DNA of 64,000 nucleotides from Struthidea cinerea (GCA_013397865.1 VZTI01001286.1:2683460-2747459); one strand, 5' to 3'. Shown: positions 10,564-24,599, numbered from the stretch's first letter. Notes: generated by a model not told the origin, from the letters alone. Program-made: numbers and translations.

Positions 10564-13500
10564 ACACTCTTTTAGTTAGCAAGGATTGGGTACTTTTTTA
10601 ATTACTCAACTATTTGAGTTGATTAAACTGATGCAAATGGAAATAAACCAATTACATACCAGGTCAGCTATTGTGAAAGTGGGATAGCAGTAAATGAATG
10701 GGTACATATTTTGGATATGCATAGCAGGGTGATGAAATTACATCTCAGTATGAGATAAGGCGTCTCCTACATATAAAAGGCTTTAATAAAAGACCATGAA
10801 TTTTGGGCTTGCTACAAACTAGCTGACTGTGCTTAATCTTGTTCAGGATCATAACTGTTAATGAAATAAAAATCCTAAGACACAACTTTCTGGTAATGCC
10901 TCAAGGAACTTTATAGTTCAAGGACGGAGTAAAATATTCTAAACCAAACACATTGTTACTTGTTAAAAATTCTGCAAAATAATTTTAAAATCAAGTTATC
11001 ATTTTTTGTTGATAGAAGAGGTTAACAGAGATCTATTTATGTTATACACTTCCTGATCGTTGGTTGGTACAAGTGACTGTACTTAATTACATTTAAATGC
11101 TGTGCAGTTAGGAAAGAATGTGCCTAAAGCTGTGTCTCCACATGCAGTGCTCATAAGAAGAAAGAATTTCTCACCAAGCTCAAATTCTTTCTTCTCTGCT
11201 ATTTAGAACACATGAAACATAAGAACATCTTTCTTTTACAAACCTAGCAGTGATTGCAAAGCTGTAAATAAAAATGCAATTCTTTCTTGTGATGCTCGTG
11301 AATTAAATTAAATAAATAAGTGTTTCATTTACATCTGCAGAAAACCTTTAGGGCTCTACGGAACAGTAAATTGTGGGAGTCTCTTGACTTAGCTCAGTTA
11401 CACTTGACTCCCTGGAGGCCCTTCATTTTGAAAGAACTGTGGCCTACTTGGCTTGAGAAACCAGACCAAACTCCCTTTACTTGGAAAAAAGTAAAAACAA
11501 AATATTAATGCCAGAGCTTCTTGCTATCATCCAAAGCACACAGTGAATTCAGGAAGGTAGGGCCGGAATCCAGCACACTACAGAATGGCACTGGTCTGCA
11601 TTTACTCTCAGTGTATCATTGCTGTTCAGTGAAGATCTGATTTACCATCTCTTGCCGGGAGAGCTGACCTCTCCTGGAGGACATCTTTGTGCCCTGCAGA
11701 AATTTCTGTGCATGCTCAGCTTGGGATTCTGTTATCCATCCTTTGCACTCCTGGCCAGGGAGCCGGCCAAGGCCGATGCCTGTCCAGGGGAAGGTGCCCA
11801 CAACCCGTGCCACCTATATCCTTGACTGTTATTGAAAGGATCAGTCAATTTTTTGATCAATGTCTTCTTCATGCCCAGCTCTGCTTTCCTTTTCCCATAT
11901 TCTTCAGATTCTATTTCCTCATATTCTTCGCTGAAGCTTAGCTGAGGACAGAGGCCTTACGTCATCCTCTACCTGTAATCTCTGTAAGACTGGATATGGG
12001 CACACATGAGTTTTAAACTACCTAATCATTAACCTTATTTGCCAATATATAGAAATAAATATATGATAGACACACATTAGCCTCTCATTTCAGGCAAAGT
12101 GAAAAAAAAATGTGCTATTCCTTTTTAATTGAACACACTAGTAGACAAAAGCTGTACTTTTTCACTATGTAAGTGATCATAAGTGCAAGTAGTTTTTCTG
12201 CAAAATTTCTAAGTGTCAGCTTTGCAGTAGCCAAGATGCAGCATTTATGCTGGATCTGCAAGAAACTGCAATAAATTTGAAAAAATTAATTAAACAATAC
12301 TGAGACTGCCAGCAGGGGCTAAATTACATCATGCTATAAACTGGATTTCCTGGAGGTGAGAGACTTCTCCTGAAGGAGGGCTGAGCAGCAGGAGAAAGCC
12401 CTTTTACTGAGCTGTGCTGCTCATAGAGCCCTTCAAACCATGGCATTCTGCTCTGTAACTGTGATGAGACCCTGAGTAATGACCTGTGGATGGAGAAATT
12501 ATGCCAAATAGCCCTCATAATCTCTTTTGTGCAAGGCAATTTTTCCCTTGCATTAACATGCCAGAGTACTGAGGACTTCATACTTACTAAGGCTTTTTGT
12601 CTTGCCATTTCCCACAGAGCAGTGAATTTTGTACTACTGAAAGCTGTGATTATGCAAAAATATGGCCCTTTTTATCCCCTTTGCCCCCGGAGGAATATTA
12701 CTGCTTCTGAAGAAGCGGCTTTGCTCTGCAAAGAGAACCCAGCAGGCTTGGTAACTTAAAAATTTGATTGCCAATGAGCAAGTCGTAGTGGAGAGCACAT
12801 TTCATTTCAACACAGTGGCCTGGGAACGTTCTCAAGCTAATTACAATACACTAAGTAGTCAGCTGGTGGTGCTGAAAGCTGCTTTACCACTTGGAAACGG
12901 GAATTCCAGTCGTTTCCTCCTTATGGCCTGGAATTGTTGGGAAGGAGAGTCACATGGAGTCTATTCAATGCACAAAGCCTCTCGGGTGCAAAATGGTTTT
13001 GGGGTTTAAATCAGACATTGCTAATAATGTAAGAGCAAGGAAAATGTGCTTTGGGGGAGAGGCTGGGCTTTGCAGCTACTACAAAGAGCCTACTTAAAAT
13101 CTTGTCTGACCTTGATTGCAGCTGGACAGGCTTGAACTCAAAAAAAGTTGGATTATAGCCATAAGAAGCAGTAATCTCAGAGGTATCTGAAATTAACCTG
13201 TATTTATTTTAATAAATACCTTGTGTGTTTCTTTTGGTTTAGAATTTTCCACATTTAAAAAAACCCGAACAACAGCACAGTACCAAAGTCACAAAGATGA
13301 ATCACTAGAGTAGCCTTTGAAATGACCAGAGGATGCTTGCAGTATTTGCAGCAGCTGCCAAAGAGCAAAAGAACAAGTGCAGGGCTCTCCTGCTCCATCA
13401 TAAGCCCCGGGGTAAGCCTCCATATCCGTAGTGGCTGCTTACCTTTAACCCTGGAAAGTTCCAAAAGCACTTGCTGGAGTCCAGCTTCTGTTTCAGCAGT

Positions 13501-16500
13501 GGGCAGGGCTCTTTAGAAAGCAGAAGTGGGGCTTTTGCACCACTCGCGTCCTGCTACCTGGCACAAAAGATGCAGATGAATCACCTGGAGGTGAAGTATC
13601 CCTGCATTTAACTACATGCTCCCTCTGACTATCTTTTTGCAGCACTGCAACCTTTTTAAACTTACCAGAGATTTACTGGAGCATGACGGAGAGGAAAATG
13701 AGGTGTGTTTTTACATTTCCCTCTGCCAAATGAGCACACAGTCTCACAGTCACCTACGGAAACTGGAAGGCCGGAAAAGGGAATTTTCCTTTTCTCATTG
13801 CAATTTAAAGAAAGTATATGGAAACTCTTTTGGTGGATCTGCAATCTGTATCTTATTTAAAATTAAAATTGTCCATTGAATAAATTTCCATTTACTCTAG
13901 CAGAGCTCTGGTGATTTACATCAGTTAAGAATCAGCTCATCATTTCCTTTAAAGCTACTTATATCATTCTGTGGTTATGAGCACTCTACAGAGCATTTAG
14001 GCTGCATTTTTAAAAAGTAGAAACCCTCAGCAAGCTTCCTCTTGCAAATACAAGTTTGAAGTGATATTTCACCATGAAAACATGGTTAATTTTCCTCTTC
14101 CAGAGATTTTAGTGAGGTTTAGATCTATTTCAGATACAGTGGTCTGTTTAATAACATGGAAATGTTTCATCCTGTTGGTCTCTGTGTCAATGTTTGTTCT
14201 TTATATTATGTTTTAGAAAAAAAGTATTATGACAAACCATTTTATTTAAACTCAGCATGTTAAACAAGGCTTTCCTGAAGTTCTGATGTAATATCAATTA
14301 TTTAATAAGCTTGGAGCTTACAACTTAGCTAAAGGTTATCATCTATAATAGATAAATCTGCTTGTGTTTTCCTCAAAGCAGTGCATTTTGACCTTTTTGC
14401 TATACAAAAGACTAAACTGTTTCTGTGTCTCTACAAACCATGATGACACCGTGGTTTTCCCTCCAGAGTCTGCACTGCTTGCTTTACATGATCTTGAAAT
14501 TAAAAAAAGAAAAAAATTGCAGCAGGTTTATGCCAGAAAATAAATACAAACACTGCTGTACTCTCTTGAACATCGTCATTATGATGTAAAGCTTTATATT
14601 AAAACCAGTTTTGCACACTGTCAGACTGCACCACTCTACATTCTTCAGGACAATGGTCCTGTCAGAGCAATTAAACTTTTCTAGCAAATGAGACCATTTC
14701 TAACGAGATAACACTTTCTCAAAGAACCAGATTACTTAGCGATCTGGCCTCCACGCTCAGCAGAGTGTTTGGCACCCGGAAACCTACATTTCACTGAAAT
14801 CCTTGGGACTTGCATTCCTAAAAGATCAAGTTGCTTTTGAAGATGAGTGCCAGTAGGCCAAACCATTTTTATCTGGAATAACAGTCCAATAAAAAAAAAA
14901 ATCATGTCTTTTGGCAAATGTATCAGCAAGCCAGGGCCACATTATTATTACTTCTTCTGTGGTCATTGGTGGCCCCAGACTTGGGGTGACACAGACCACA
15001 GAAATCTGACACCTAACTTTCCAGATACAAGAGTGGGCATTGCTGAAAAGTGGTCCAGCAATCCCACAGGCAGGCACTGGGGAATGGGCCCCAATCACCA
15101 TCAGTGGCCAGAGGGATCAGTCTTCCAAGTGCATACATTTATTCTTTTTAAATGGGACAAAGGCTCTTAAATCATTGGATTTGTGTAAAATGTTTTTGCC
15201 TGGTCCTACCAGAATTACAATTTCAAAGGCATATGGAGGAGTTTTATGTTTGTAATGATAACCCAGAGCTGCTTAATTTCAGTATTTGGGGATATTTTTA
15301 TCCATAACCCACCCCTTTTTCATAATGTGAAAAGGAACCTCCCCACTGGGAAGAAAATTTCCTAAACTGGTGCTCAGTGCTGTGGTATTTTGGAGTTAGA
15401 TTTTGCATGTGGTCAGCTGAGGTGTTTCTCTGGTTTACTCCAAAAGGAAAATTTCCAAAAGGAAAATATAGCCAAGGCTTCGTGGAAGAACTCTCTTTGT
15501 TCCTTCCATGAACCTATACTGAAGCAGGTAGGAAACATTAGGCAATCTCTTATTTTTAAAGAAAAATTGTTTAAACTAGAATGCCTGGAAGCACCTTAAC
15601 TCTTTATGACTGGAAAACATTTTCTAAAACCTCTTGCTCACTAAGAATCATTTAATTCTCTGAAATCTAGTCCATTTTCAAGTAATTTTCTACAACAAAT
15701 GGGACCAGCTCAATCTGTTCTTCACATTTTAGTAATTTAAAAGGACATAACTGAATTTTATTTTAATGGTAATTGCAAACTCATGCAGAAAATGTAAATG
15801 CACACTTCCCGATTAGCTTGCAGCATAAACCACAGCTTCTATTAATGTATTCCAATTTGTAATTCTTTGCACAGTATGAGATTTGAAAGCTGTGATTAAA
15901 ATTAATTAGGTTAAGTAAAGTTTATCCCCCCTGAGCACTGCTATTTGAAGAAAGAAATAGTAAAACACTAGCTACATCTGGCACCGCAGGAGGCTCAGGC
16001 ATCACGAGGCGTAGCAGCATTTCTTTTTCAGAAGAGTTGCTTATGCTGCTTTTCTTGGCGAACCTTAAGCACAGTGTTTCCTCCTCTAAAAGCCAGTTTG
16101 GAGCTGTTCAGTCACGCTTTGCCTCTTTAAATGCTCTGGAGCTACAACTTCTGTATGAGCATCTGACAAACCAATTTTTTTAATACAGTGGTTGATGCTA
16201 ATTTGCAAGTGGCATCGTCCCTACCTAGCTAGGCATTAGAGTGCTGCCCCACTGCCGTGGGGAACAAGCCTCACAAACTCAAGATGCAGTGGAAATGTTA
16301 TCCTGAAGGAGCTTCCAAAGGTTTTGCTTGCTGGTGTATTTGGTTGTTCTTGGAGGGGTTTTTGCCGAATCCCTTTTAAAGTATTTTCTTCCAGAGAAAA
16401 AATATTTGGATAAAAAGGAGCATAAGTGTTGGGAGCATTGAGCTTTCTGCAATGGAAAGACCTTTTTGAAAGAAAAGACATTCATACCTGATCACCCCAT

Positions 16501-19500
16501 TCTGGTCCAGAGACAAGGACGCTGGTTGGAAACACTGTGTGACTTGTCTGTGTGCACCATTTTACACTCTGATTTTTGTCACTCCCGAAGTGGCAGCCAA
16601 TACCTCCAAATCTGGTCTTTTGCCACTCTCTATTCCTTCAGAGCAACTCATTAACTAATTGAGCAATTCTTCATCAGGTGAAGCCTTTTGCGATCAGCAT
16701 CTGTTGCAGCCAAAAATCCTATATTAGTTACTGGGTATTGAATATGCTTGACCTAATAACCATGCCTGTGCCAGAGGCAGGGAGGTATTTTTGGAGACTG
16801 ATGCCATTGGTGACTCAAGATGAAGCCTTCATGCCTCTCTGATGAAGACAGGCTGTTCCCATCAGGGGAAGATAAGGGCACTGTGCCAGATGACATCTCC
16901 TGAAAATGTTTTGCCCTGCCAGTCAGTGCTCCCTTTGCCTTCTCTTCCAGATGGATTTCATTAGAAGCTGTACCAGTGGAGCACTTCCAGCTCCTGTGAG
17001 CCACGTTCCCATGCCTGGAGTCCCTCTGTGTTTGTGCATTTACCAGGATGCAGCTCAGAAATTCAGTCAGATGGGAGAGTGAGGGATGGTAGGAGATGCA
17101 CCCCTGCAGAGGGCAAAGCACAAAGGGCTTAGCCCACAGCACCCACCAGGCACCCTGGCAGAGAGCAGAAGGGCACATGGGCACAGGGGTGCCTACCAAG
17201 TTAAGCCAGTTCAAAACTGGATAAAAATTTTAGAGGAATTAGAACATTGAAATCTAAAGCCCACTCCAGGTCAGCAGTGAAGTCTGAGAGGAAGCTTTCA
17301 CATAACTATCTCTGATTCTGCTATGGCCTCTGATTAGGAAAGAAATGGGAATTCATTTTGCTGTTGTTACTGTTGTTCTAGTCCAATATTAAAAAGGATG
17401 TCAATAACAAAAGTTGTGGTGTCTTTCTCACCCAAACAACTTCACTCTCTCACATATTTCATTGCCTGAAGTCAGGCACTGTGCAGAAAACTCAGACCTG
17501 GTGAAAGCCTAAGGCCAAGCTGCCACACGTGATGGAAAAGCCACCACAGGCTGGCACCTGAGGAAAAATTGCTTGTTTCTGTTACTTTGATGTGACAGTT
17601 GAAAAAGAAGAAATGGGAAATCCCATTAAAATCAAAATGCATTACACTGCCTTCCTGACAGCAATTTCTGAGCAAGAATTTCTTACTCTTTATGGTCTTT
17701 CTGGGTTAGAAAGAAAGACCAGAGTACATACAGATGTGTAACCCTTTAGCTACGCAGCTGCCCGAGATGGTGAAAGCACTGCCACTGGGGTGGTAAACAA
17801 AAGGGACTGGAAAAAAAGACAACTTTGCAATACTGTGTAAAGCCACAGGCTCCACAAGGAGATTCATGGTTTCCCAGGCTCACAAGGAAGCTCTGCAATC
17901 CCCAGGTTTATCATCCTTTCAACTCAGGCCAGGGAGTTACACCCAGTAATTTTTGGTGCAGGCCTGTAATTTACCTGAGCTACTGCTCTGTGCTTTAGCC
18001 AAAATGGCAGGGGCAATGGAGGGAGTATTGTTAGCCTTGGCACAACAGTGATTCTGTGCTGAGAAGACGTCAGGAGGCTGCAGGGCCCATCAGATGCGGT
18101 GCCTCTGGGGCAGGTGCGATGGTGAGGCAGCTCAGCAGGGCTGTAGCTGGCCGAGGTCTGCCAGTCCCCTTTGAAGGATTTCCATCCTACTGGGCACTGA
18201 GGGTCTTGTTGCACCTTCCTGTCCTTGAGGCTGCTGTCTAAGGAACAGAGCAGGTCTGAGTCTGGCGTTCAGTCAACAGCAAGGAAGAGACCGTACATAA
18301 ACCAGAAGCCACTTGACTTGCTAGGGACAAAGTTCTACTTTCATTTTTTAATCCTGCTCCTTCTAGTTGTCCCTTTATCCTCCTTTGTCTCCCTGCTTGG
18401 CACAGCACTGACACCATGACCACTCCTCTCTTCCTGCCCTTCTGCTCCTCACCCCCACCCCAGCCAACACAGGATGAGCAGCTTGGGTTTGCTGGTTTAT
18501 TGGAGGAGTCTGAGAGCAGGGGGAAGAAAAGACATGGTCATTACAGAAAAAGGAAATAAATAGGACAATAGCACCTGGGTAAGTGAGACTGGGAGCTATG
18601 TATGATGATGGATAACTGGGAAAAGGAGAAGCATTGCATTTACATGGGACTTCAGCAGGTGTGAAAGATTCACAGAAGTGCAAAAAGCGAAAGCTAGCAT
18701 GGTAAGAGAGGTGTCTGCTCCCTAGCATTCATTCACCCTTTCATTTTAGGGAGCAGAAGAACGGCCAGTCTGAGCCATTACAAAGGTCTCCCAACCCTTC
18801 CAGCCTGCCACTGATGGATGCTTAGAGAAACAGGGCATAGATGATGAGATCTTTCTGCTGGCAAAATGTCCTGGGCCTGTGTGAGCAGCTTCTGCTTCCC
18901 TTGGGCTGGAGGTTGCAACATAAATCACCTTCTTAGCTGCTGAAGTACTCAGTGAAACCGACTGCGAAGCATCTTGAAAACCGAGATCTTCCCATACCAC
19001 ACTTACTCTAGAGGGCTCCCTTTTGCCATTTACTTAAAGGAAGAAGCCATGACGTCAAAAATTAGGCAGAAAAGGCTTGTGAGAATAATTTTCCCATTCT
19101 TCCACAGTGCAATATTGTTTCAACAATTACATGCTTCCTGTGAGGAGGATCCCTTCATGCACTCCCAGTGCAGAGCTGGCTTTACAAAGCTAGTTCACGA
19201 GTTGCTGAGATGACCACTAACCTGCTGCCTGATCCGGTGCTCTTACATGGGCTTCTGCTGTGAGCACTTTAAAATTTTGAGGAGTTGTTTGTTGGGGTTT
19301 TTTGCTTAATGCCTGAATGGTGTATTCTGGGGGAAAGCCCATCCTCCAGATAAGAGATCTGAAGGAAGGACGTGACCAGCTGCCATACGGTAGCAGCGTA
19401 AACTCTCACTGACCTGCATGATGTCATGGTCCAGAAGTGCTGGATTAGAGAGGTTACCCTGCATGTGGGACTCTGCATAAGGAGAGGTTAATATGTTTCT

Positions 19501-19600
19501 GCTGGCCTGGCAAAAATTCATAACAAATCTGCAATTCTGCTTCAAAGATCACCATAAACAATTCAGTGCTCTCGTTAGTGTCTACACCCTGCAAATGTTT
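10564..19600. other. Long unassigned, mostly AT-rich non-coding interval
   Basis: About 9 kb with no recognised gene, RNA or interspersed repeat. A small local duplication lies at 15439-15467, where TCCAAAAGGAAAAT occurs twice with a period of 15. Open frames remain below about 155 codons (the longest is on the minus strand, 16753-17214) and show no domain, signal peptide or credible splice pair. GC content rises modestly after about 16.8 kb. Confidence 0.5.
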
Positions 19601-19626
19601 AAACCACAAGAAACCACAAACCGCAA
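19601..19626 (+). promoter_or_regulatory. Cluster of three RUNX-type motifs
   Basis: AACCACA at 19602-19608, AACCACA at 19612-19618 and AACCGCA at 19619-19625. The RUNX family consensus is AACCACA/AACCGCA (reverse TGTGGTT/TGCGGTT). Three matches on one strand within 24 bp are more than expected from background. An octamer ATTTGCAT lies about 80 bp downstream at 19703-19710. Function is inferred only from the motifs. Confidence 0.35.
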
Positions 19627-19941
19627 GAAACCTGTGAACTGAATAAACAGCTGCTGCTCCAGACTCCAAATCAAATTTACAATTTTCTGCTAATAGACAT
19701 GCATTTGCATTGCAAAAGCAGATTTCATATTGCCAATATCTATGTCACAATTAAAGTATAGCTGAGCTTTTAGGTGTTTAAATGAATTCATGATAATATA
19801 CTCAAGAAAATTATGGGTTCCATTAAAAAAAAGGAAGCTTTAAAATGTCAAAAGATGAAGTGGCACAGGATGTGGATGTATTAACATCTCAGGTAAATGG
19901 GACTCATTAGGTACAATATTTCATACTTTACAATATAAGGT
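19627..19941. other. Unassigned AT-rich spacer
   Basis: Contains the octamer-bearing stretch 19699-19716 and otherwise nothing recognised. Confidence 0.5.
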
Positions 19942-21752
19942 ATGCACATAAGAAAAGACTCCCTTGGGCTTTTGCAGCACATGAGCTCTCTAAGTCTTCC
20001 CCAGCATTGTTGCCTGAATTGTTTTAACACAGCAGTTCTGTGTATAATTCTATCTGTCCTCACACTGAAGAAAACATCCCCCTTAGTGCTCTTGTCCTTG
20101 GACTTGCTTTTGTGGCTGCATACAGGGCAAGCAAAGAGGAGCAGCCATCCAGGGCACATCCACACCCTGAGACTGGCCAGTGGGGCATGCCAGGGCAACC
20201 ATGGCAGAAGCAGAGCAGGTATGAGGCGATCCTCCTATCACCTCACAGTTACCTGGGACCTGGGAATCTCTGAAGAAAGAATGAAGAGTCTGAAGCTCCT
20301 TGGTGGGTCTTTCTGGCGTGAGTTTATCTCAGTACTTCCCCAAATGTGTGACACCTTTTCGACAGGCATCTCAGGGAAGGGCTGGTCTCATGGGAGGTGC
20401 ACAGCCATGACAGTACAGCCCTTGTTTGCTGAGGGGAAAGAAGCAGAGAGCTATTCAGTGAGGAATTGTTTCATCTTCTGGCTAATGAGTGAGTCATTCA
20501 TCATAACAGCTTTGATCAGGCTGATCACAGCTACCTTAGTAAATAAAATGTGCCTGAGACTACTTTCAGAGTCCAACACCCACCCTCCCACAGCACCCAG
20601 GTAACCTCATCCAGCTGTTGCAGTCTGCTAGAAGTACTCCTGGAGTACGCCTCAGCACTGAGGAGAGAGTTCTGGTGTGTCAAGACCTTGCTAATTAACC
20701 ATACAGACATGCCCCTGCTCAGGCCCTGTTCCTCGGCCACTGCAGCTTTGTAGCAGGGGCATGGCTGTTGTGTCTGACCTTCACAGGAGGAGAGGTAATC
20801 CCCAGAATACCTGTGTTAGTCAAAGCTGTGCTTGTGTAAAGGGAAGAGTGGGTCAAACAGGAGAGATGGTAGGTCACAGCAGAGCTCACTGCTTTTCTTA
20901 GCAAAACCTGCTGAGCTCTGCAGCACGGGACAGCAGGAAGTGCCATAGGGGAAGAGAGAAGCTAGGGCCAAAGCAGGAGCTGAAATTCCTGGTGTAGGTC
21001 TCAGTGAAGGTGGAGAGAGCAGCTAGTGCAAAGACAGAGGAAACAGACGAGGAACCTGCACTGGGAAAACTCAGCAGCACACTAATATTTCTGTTGGTGA
21101 TGTCCACACAACTGGAAAGAGAAAAACACGGCTGGGGAGCAGGTTGAGAGGGGAATAAAGAAACGCCAGGAGCGCTGTGAGCAGTGAGGAGCTGGCAGGC
21201 TGGAGGTCTGAGGAGAGCTGGGGTGACAGGAATAGGGAAGCTGGGGTTGCTAGTGAAGCCCTGAGAAGGGTCAGGGGAAGGCTGCCCTGGAAGCAAGGCC
21301 AGCAGACAGCCAAGAGGAGAGGCAGGAGTGTGTCCCCTCCATGTCAGGTGGCTGCAGATGGAGGACAAGAGCAGGAGACAGGCAGCTGGGCCACAGGCAT
21401 GGGGGTCACATTGACCTCCCTCTTTCTTCTTGCTGTCTTGTGGGAAGATTTCTTCTACCAGTTTAGTCTCTTGAGAGCATTTATTGAGTGATTTTATCAG
21501 CAGCCTGGCTGTCAGTGTCCTGCTTAGGGCGTCCACTAGCAGGAGAAGGCACAGCCCATCTCTCACCAAATGCCCTGACACTGTTCCACTGGATGGAGTG
21601 TCCCCTGGGAGCATGAGGAGGGGCACAGCCAGAACCCGGCTCATATGTCCTTTAGTAAATCTGTCCATGTGGCTTTCCCTTTCCTTACACATTAAAAGTT
21701 CACATGAAATAGGAACTGAAATAGGATCTGAGCTGCCTCCAGCTTTCATCAA
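19942..21752. other. GC-richer patch with unusually long open frames, probably non-coding
   Basis: Two long open frames lie here: plus strand 19942-20604 (220 codons) and minus strand 20898-21752 (284 codons, the longest in the window). The minus-strand translation is very rich in Ser, Leu and Pro. That is what an antisense reading of a purine-rich strand gives, and it shows no domain, signal peptide or family resemblance. No clear splice sites frame either one. A chance origin is favoured, although a lineage-specific transcript cannot be excluded. Confidence 0.3.
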
Positions 21753-22299
21753 TTTGAACTACCCCAAATTTTTGCCTTTTCAAAGTTGTCCTCTGCAATT
21801 CTGAAATAAAGTGAAGGTCTGAGTCCAGAGCTTCACCTATTTTTTTAAGATGCTCTAACCCAACATTCACCCTGAAGTCTGGGACTCCCCTGACTTCAGT
21901 GTTGATCTTTGCATTGGTCCATCAGACAATACCCTAATAAAAAGTGTCGGCACAAGAAAAATGCTGTAAAGTCAATCTTGGACACAAAGGTTGGTGCTGC
22001 GAACGGCCCTACCCTCCCCAGCCGTCTTGGGGAGAACTCCATAAGCACAATCACCACTAGGTGCCACTATAAGCACGGCTTTATAGTTAAAAATAAGATT
22101 TTTTTAAAAAACAAAGTGAACCGTCAAGGTTTGCTAATTGGAAAACAGTCCTTTCAGTTGTAGTGCATTTCCTTTGTACAGGACAGCTTTGCTTTAGAAT
22201 TGCCATTCCCTGGGCAAACTTTCTCTCCATCATAATCACCATCCTCAAATACAACACATCAAAATGTACTTGTGTGTAAGTGTGAGTACACCTTTGTGT
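21753..22299. other. Unassigned spacer
   Basis: No gene or repeat recognised. Short A/T-rich runs near 22098-22112. Confidence 0.5.
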
Positions 22300-23159
22300 T
22301 TTGCCCTTCCTGGGCCATCCTCCTTAGGAACAGCTAAAGCAGAAATTACCTTTGGCATTCTTTCATGCGTCTTTCAAAAGCACTCTTCTGGCTCCCGTCA
22401 GGGAGACATTCCCGTGTCACCTCAGGCAGAGAAGTGCATTGCAATATCAGCAATGTGCTTTGCTGCGCTGCATCATCAGCCCCACGCTCCTGTGCACACT
22501 GACCCCATTTCCGACAGGACGGGAAAGGACCACAGCTTAATCGGCTCTCACCCTTATGGCCCAAAGAGCTCTGCCCATTGCAAAATTGGGAAGGGCCCAG
22601 GATCCTCTAGGTGAAGGAGCCTTTACATTATGAAGAGCAGCACGTCTGCACAGAAGGTAGGAGAGGTGGGATGCACAGGCATTGTGCCAAGACCCCGTCA
22701 CTCCCCAGCCATTCCACATTGTTGTCCCCTCCAGTGCTCTGCAGTGCCATAAGTGAGGCAGCCCTATCCCAAACTGTGCCTCTCTCCACAGAAAGAGGAC
22801 TTTTTTGCACCCCAGGAGCCTCACGGTCTCAAGGCATCAACCACATGCCCTCTCCAGCCCACTGCAGAGGCCAGACACCCGCCCTCCACCCCAGAGTGCT
22901 GAGCAGTCACATCCGATGCTGCCACAAGCAGGACACGCACGCAGAGTGTCCTGATTAACCTCCTTCCTCCACCACCTCGCCCAGGGAGAGGGTGAAAACA
23001 ACTCAGGTGGTGAAGGGGAAAGCCTTGCCCCACGCACCACCCGTGACTCCACCCCAAGCCCTTTTGAGCCTGCAGCAGCAGCCACTGTGCTGATCTCCGG
23101 CAGGGCTCAGCGGCCTGGCGCGGGCGTATGGGGGTCATGGCTGTCCTCGGCCCGAGGAA
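22300..23159. other. GC-richer patch ending in a small CpG cluster
   Basis: Seven CpG dinucleotides fall between 23098 and 23154, in a window that is otherwise CpG-poor. On the minus strand an ATG at 23138-23136 in reasonable context (GCCATGA) opens a 105-codon frame to 22821 through the same patch. Overlapping frames on the other strand are equally open. There is no recognisable protein. It could be a minor promoter-like CpG cluster, but it is far too short for a classical CpG island. Confidence 0.25.
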
Positions 23160-24599
23160 AGGAGGTTTTTCTTGCTAGCTGCCAGTGTTGCAGGCTGGAG
23201 TCCGAAAATTAAGCAATGATTTCTCAGCCTCAATTAGTCATCTAAGAGACATCTATTTTAAGACTAGGGGAACCTCATCGTAGATGTGGAGGTATCCACC
23301 ATAATTGGCGGATAAATTCATGTAGATCTCGGGAAAAATGCTTCATTTTTAAAATTTCATCACGGTTTCGGATGTTCGCTATTTACAGCTGAAAAGCCAA
23401 ATGGAAACTCTTGCTACTCACTGACAACCCACATCAGGTTTTAGAGCTGTTTTTGAAAAGTAGAAAGGGTATTTGGCCAAGAACTGGTGGTAAATACTGA
23501 AGATTTTGATGGGTTTTCCCACTCAATAACTATTTCATTTGAATGCAGAGGAGGTCTGTAGGATTTAGGAGGAAATGTACCATCCTTGCTGGTGTTGTAC
23601 CTCTGTTTTGTTACCATGTTTGAGTTAACATAAAAAGAATGGTTCTCTTCTGATCATTTTCTGGTTATTTTTAAAAAGAAAAGCAGAGCCTTAAAAATGA
23701 GGCACTTAAAAAGTTTTCTATTTTTACCTGCACAATTGAATACTTTAAATCCAGAGCTTCTTCCCAAAGGACATTAATAAAAACTGACAAATTCAAAAAT
23801 GGATAGGGAGAGCATCGGAGATGAGCACTTGTTGGGCAGACGCACAAAAAAACGAGAAAAAGTATCAATTCTCATGTGAGTCCGCCCCTTTGGGGCAGTT
23901 GCAGACACCAGCAATCCTCATCGCATTTGCAGTAGGGTTGGTTGCCTGTCTTACCCTCTAGAGATGTGCCTCCTAGAAGTCCCAAACCTTCCCAAACCAT
24001 TTGCAAATGCTTCTAAGTGGAGCAACTATCTCTATTAAAGCAATGAAAACTAAGTTTCTTTCCCATGCACTCCTGGGATGCTCTCTATTTTGGCTCATAT
24101 TCAGGAAGGCAATTAAATATGTGCTAACTCTATGCTCATGAATAGTCACATTGAAATTTAAAGAATTACACATGCCTAAGTGCTTTCTTGAATGAAGCCC
24201 AAAGCTTGTATCCCAAAGAGAGCTAGAAACACTGTGGCTGAAAGCCACACACTGCTCTGAAGGCCATGTCAAGGGAGCTACAATTCAGCAGTCGCTCCCG
24301 GGAGGGTGCAGGGAGTAGAAGAAGGGAGTCCAGATTTATGGATGTTGCAAAAGAAAATTCACCAATTTCCATTTGTAGTCACTGCCCTACCACTCTTGAG
24401 GAAAGCATATAGTGTTTTTCTTCCATTCCCTGTTTCTCCTTCCCCAACCTGATGGATTTTAGTAAGTAATACCTGATGCCCACCATTTTGCAAAGTTCAC
24501 CTATACGACCCATAAGTGTTGTGGAGCATATGTGAAGAGGATACAAAGAGACTGAGAGGAATCTCTGCAAACAAGGCAAAGGAATTTGGTTAGACTGTT
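23160..24599. other. Unassigned AT-rich interval
   Basis: No sustained coding frame, repeat family or RNA gene recognised. Confidence 0.5.

Noticed and set aside
15439..15467. CArG/SRF box pair in the TCCAAAAGGAAAAT duplication
   Set aside because: CCAAAAGG has only four A/T between CC and GG, not the six needed for a CArG box. Treated as a simple local duplication.
19942..20604. 220-codon plus-strand open frame as a gene
   Set aside because: No domain, signal peptide or splice framing. Composition is random-like, and one or two frames of this size are expected in 64 kb.
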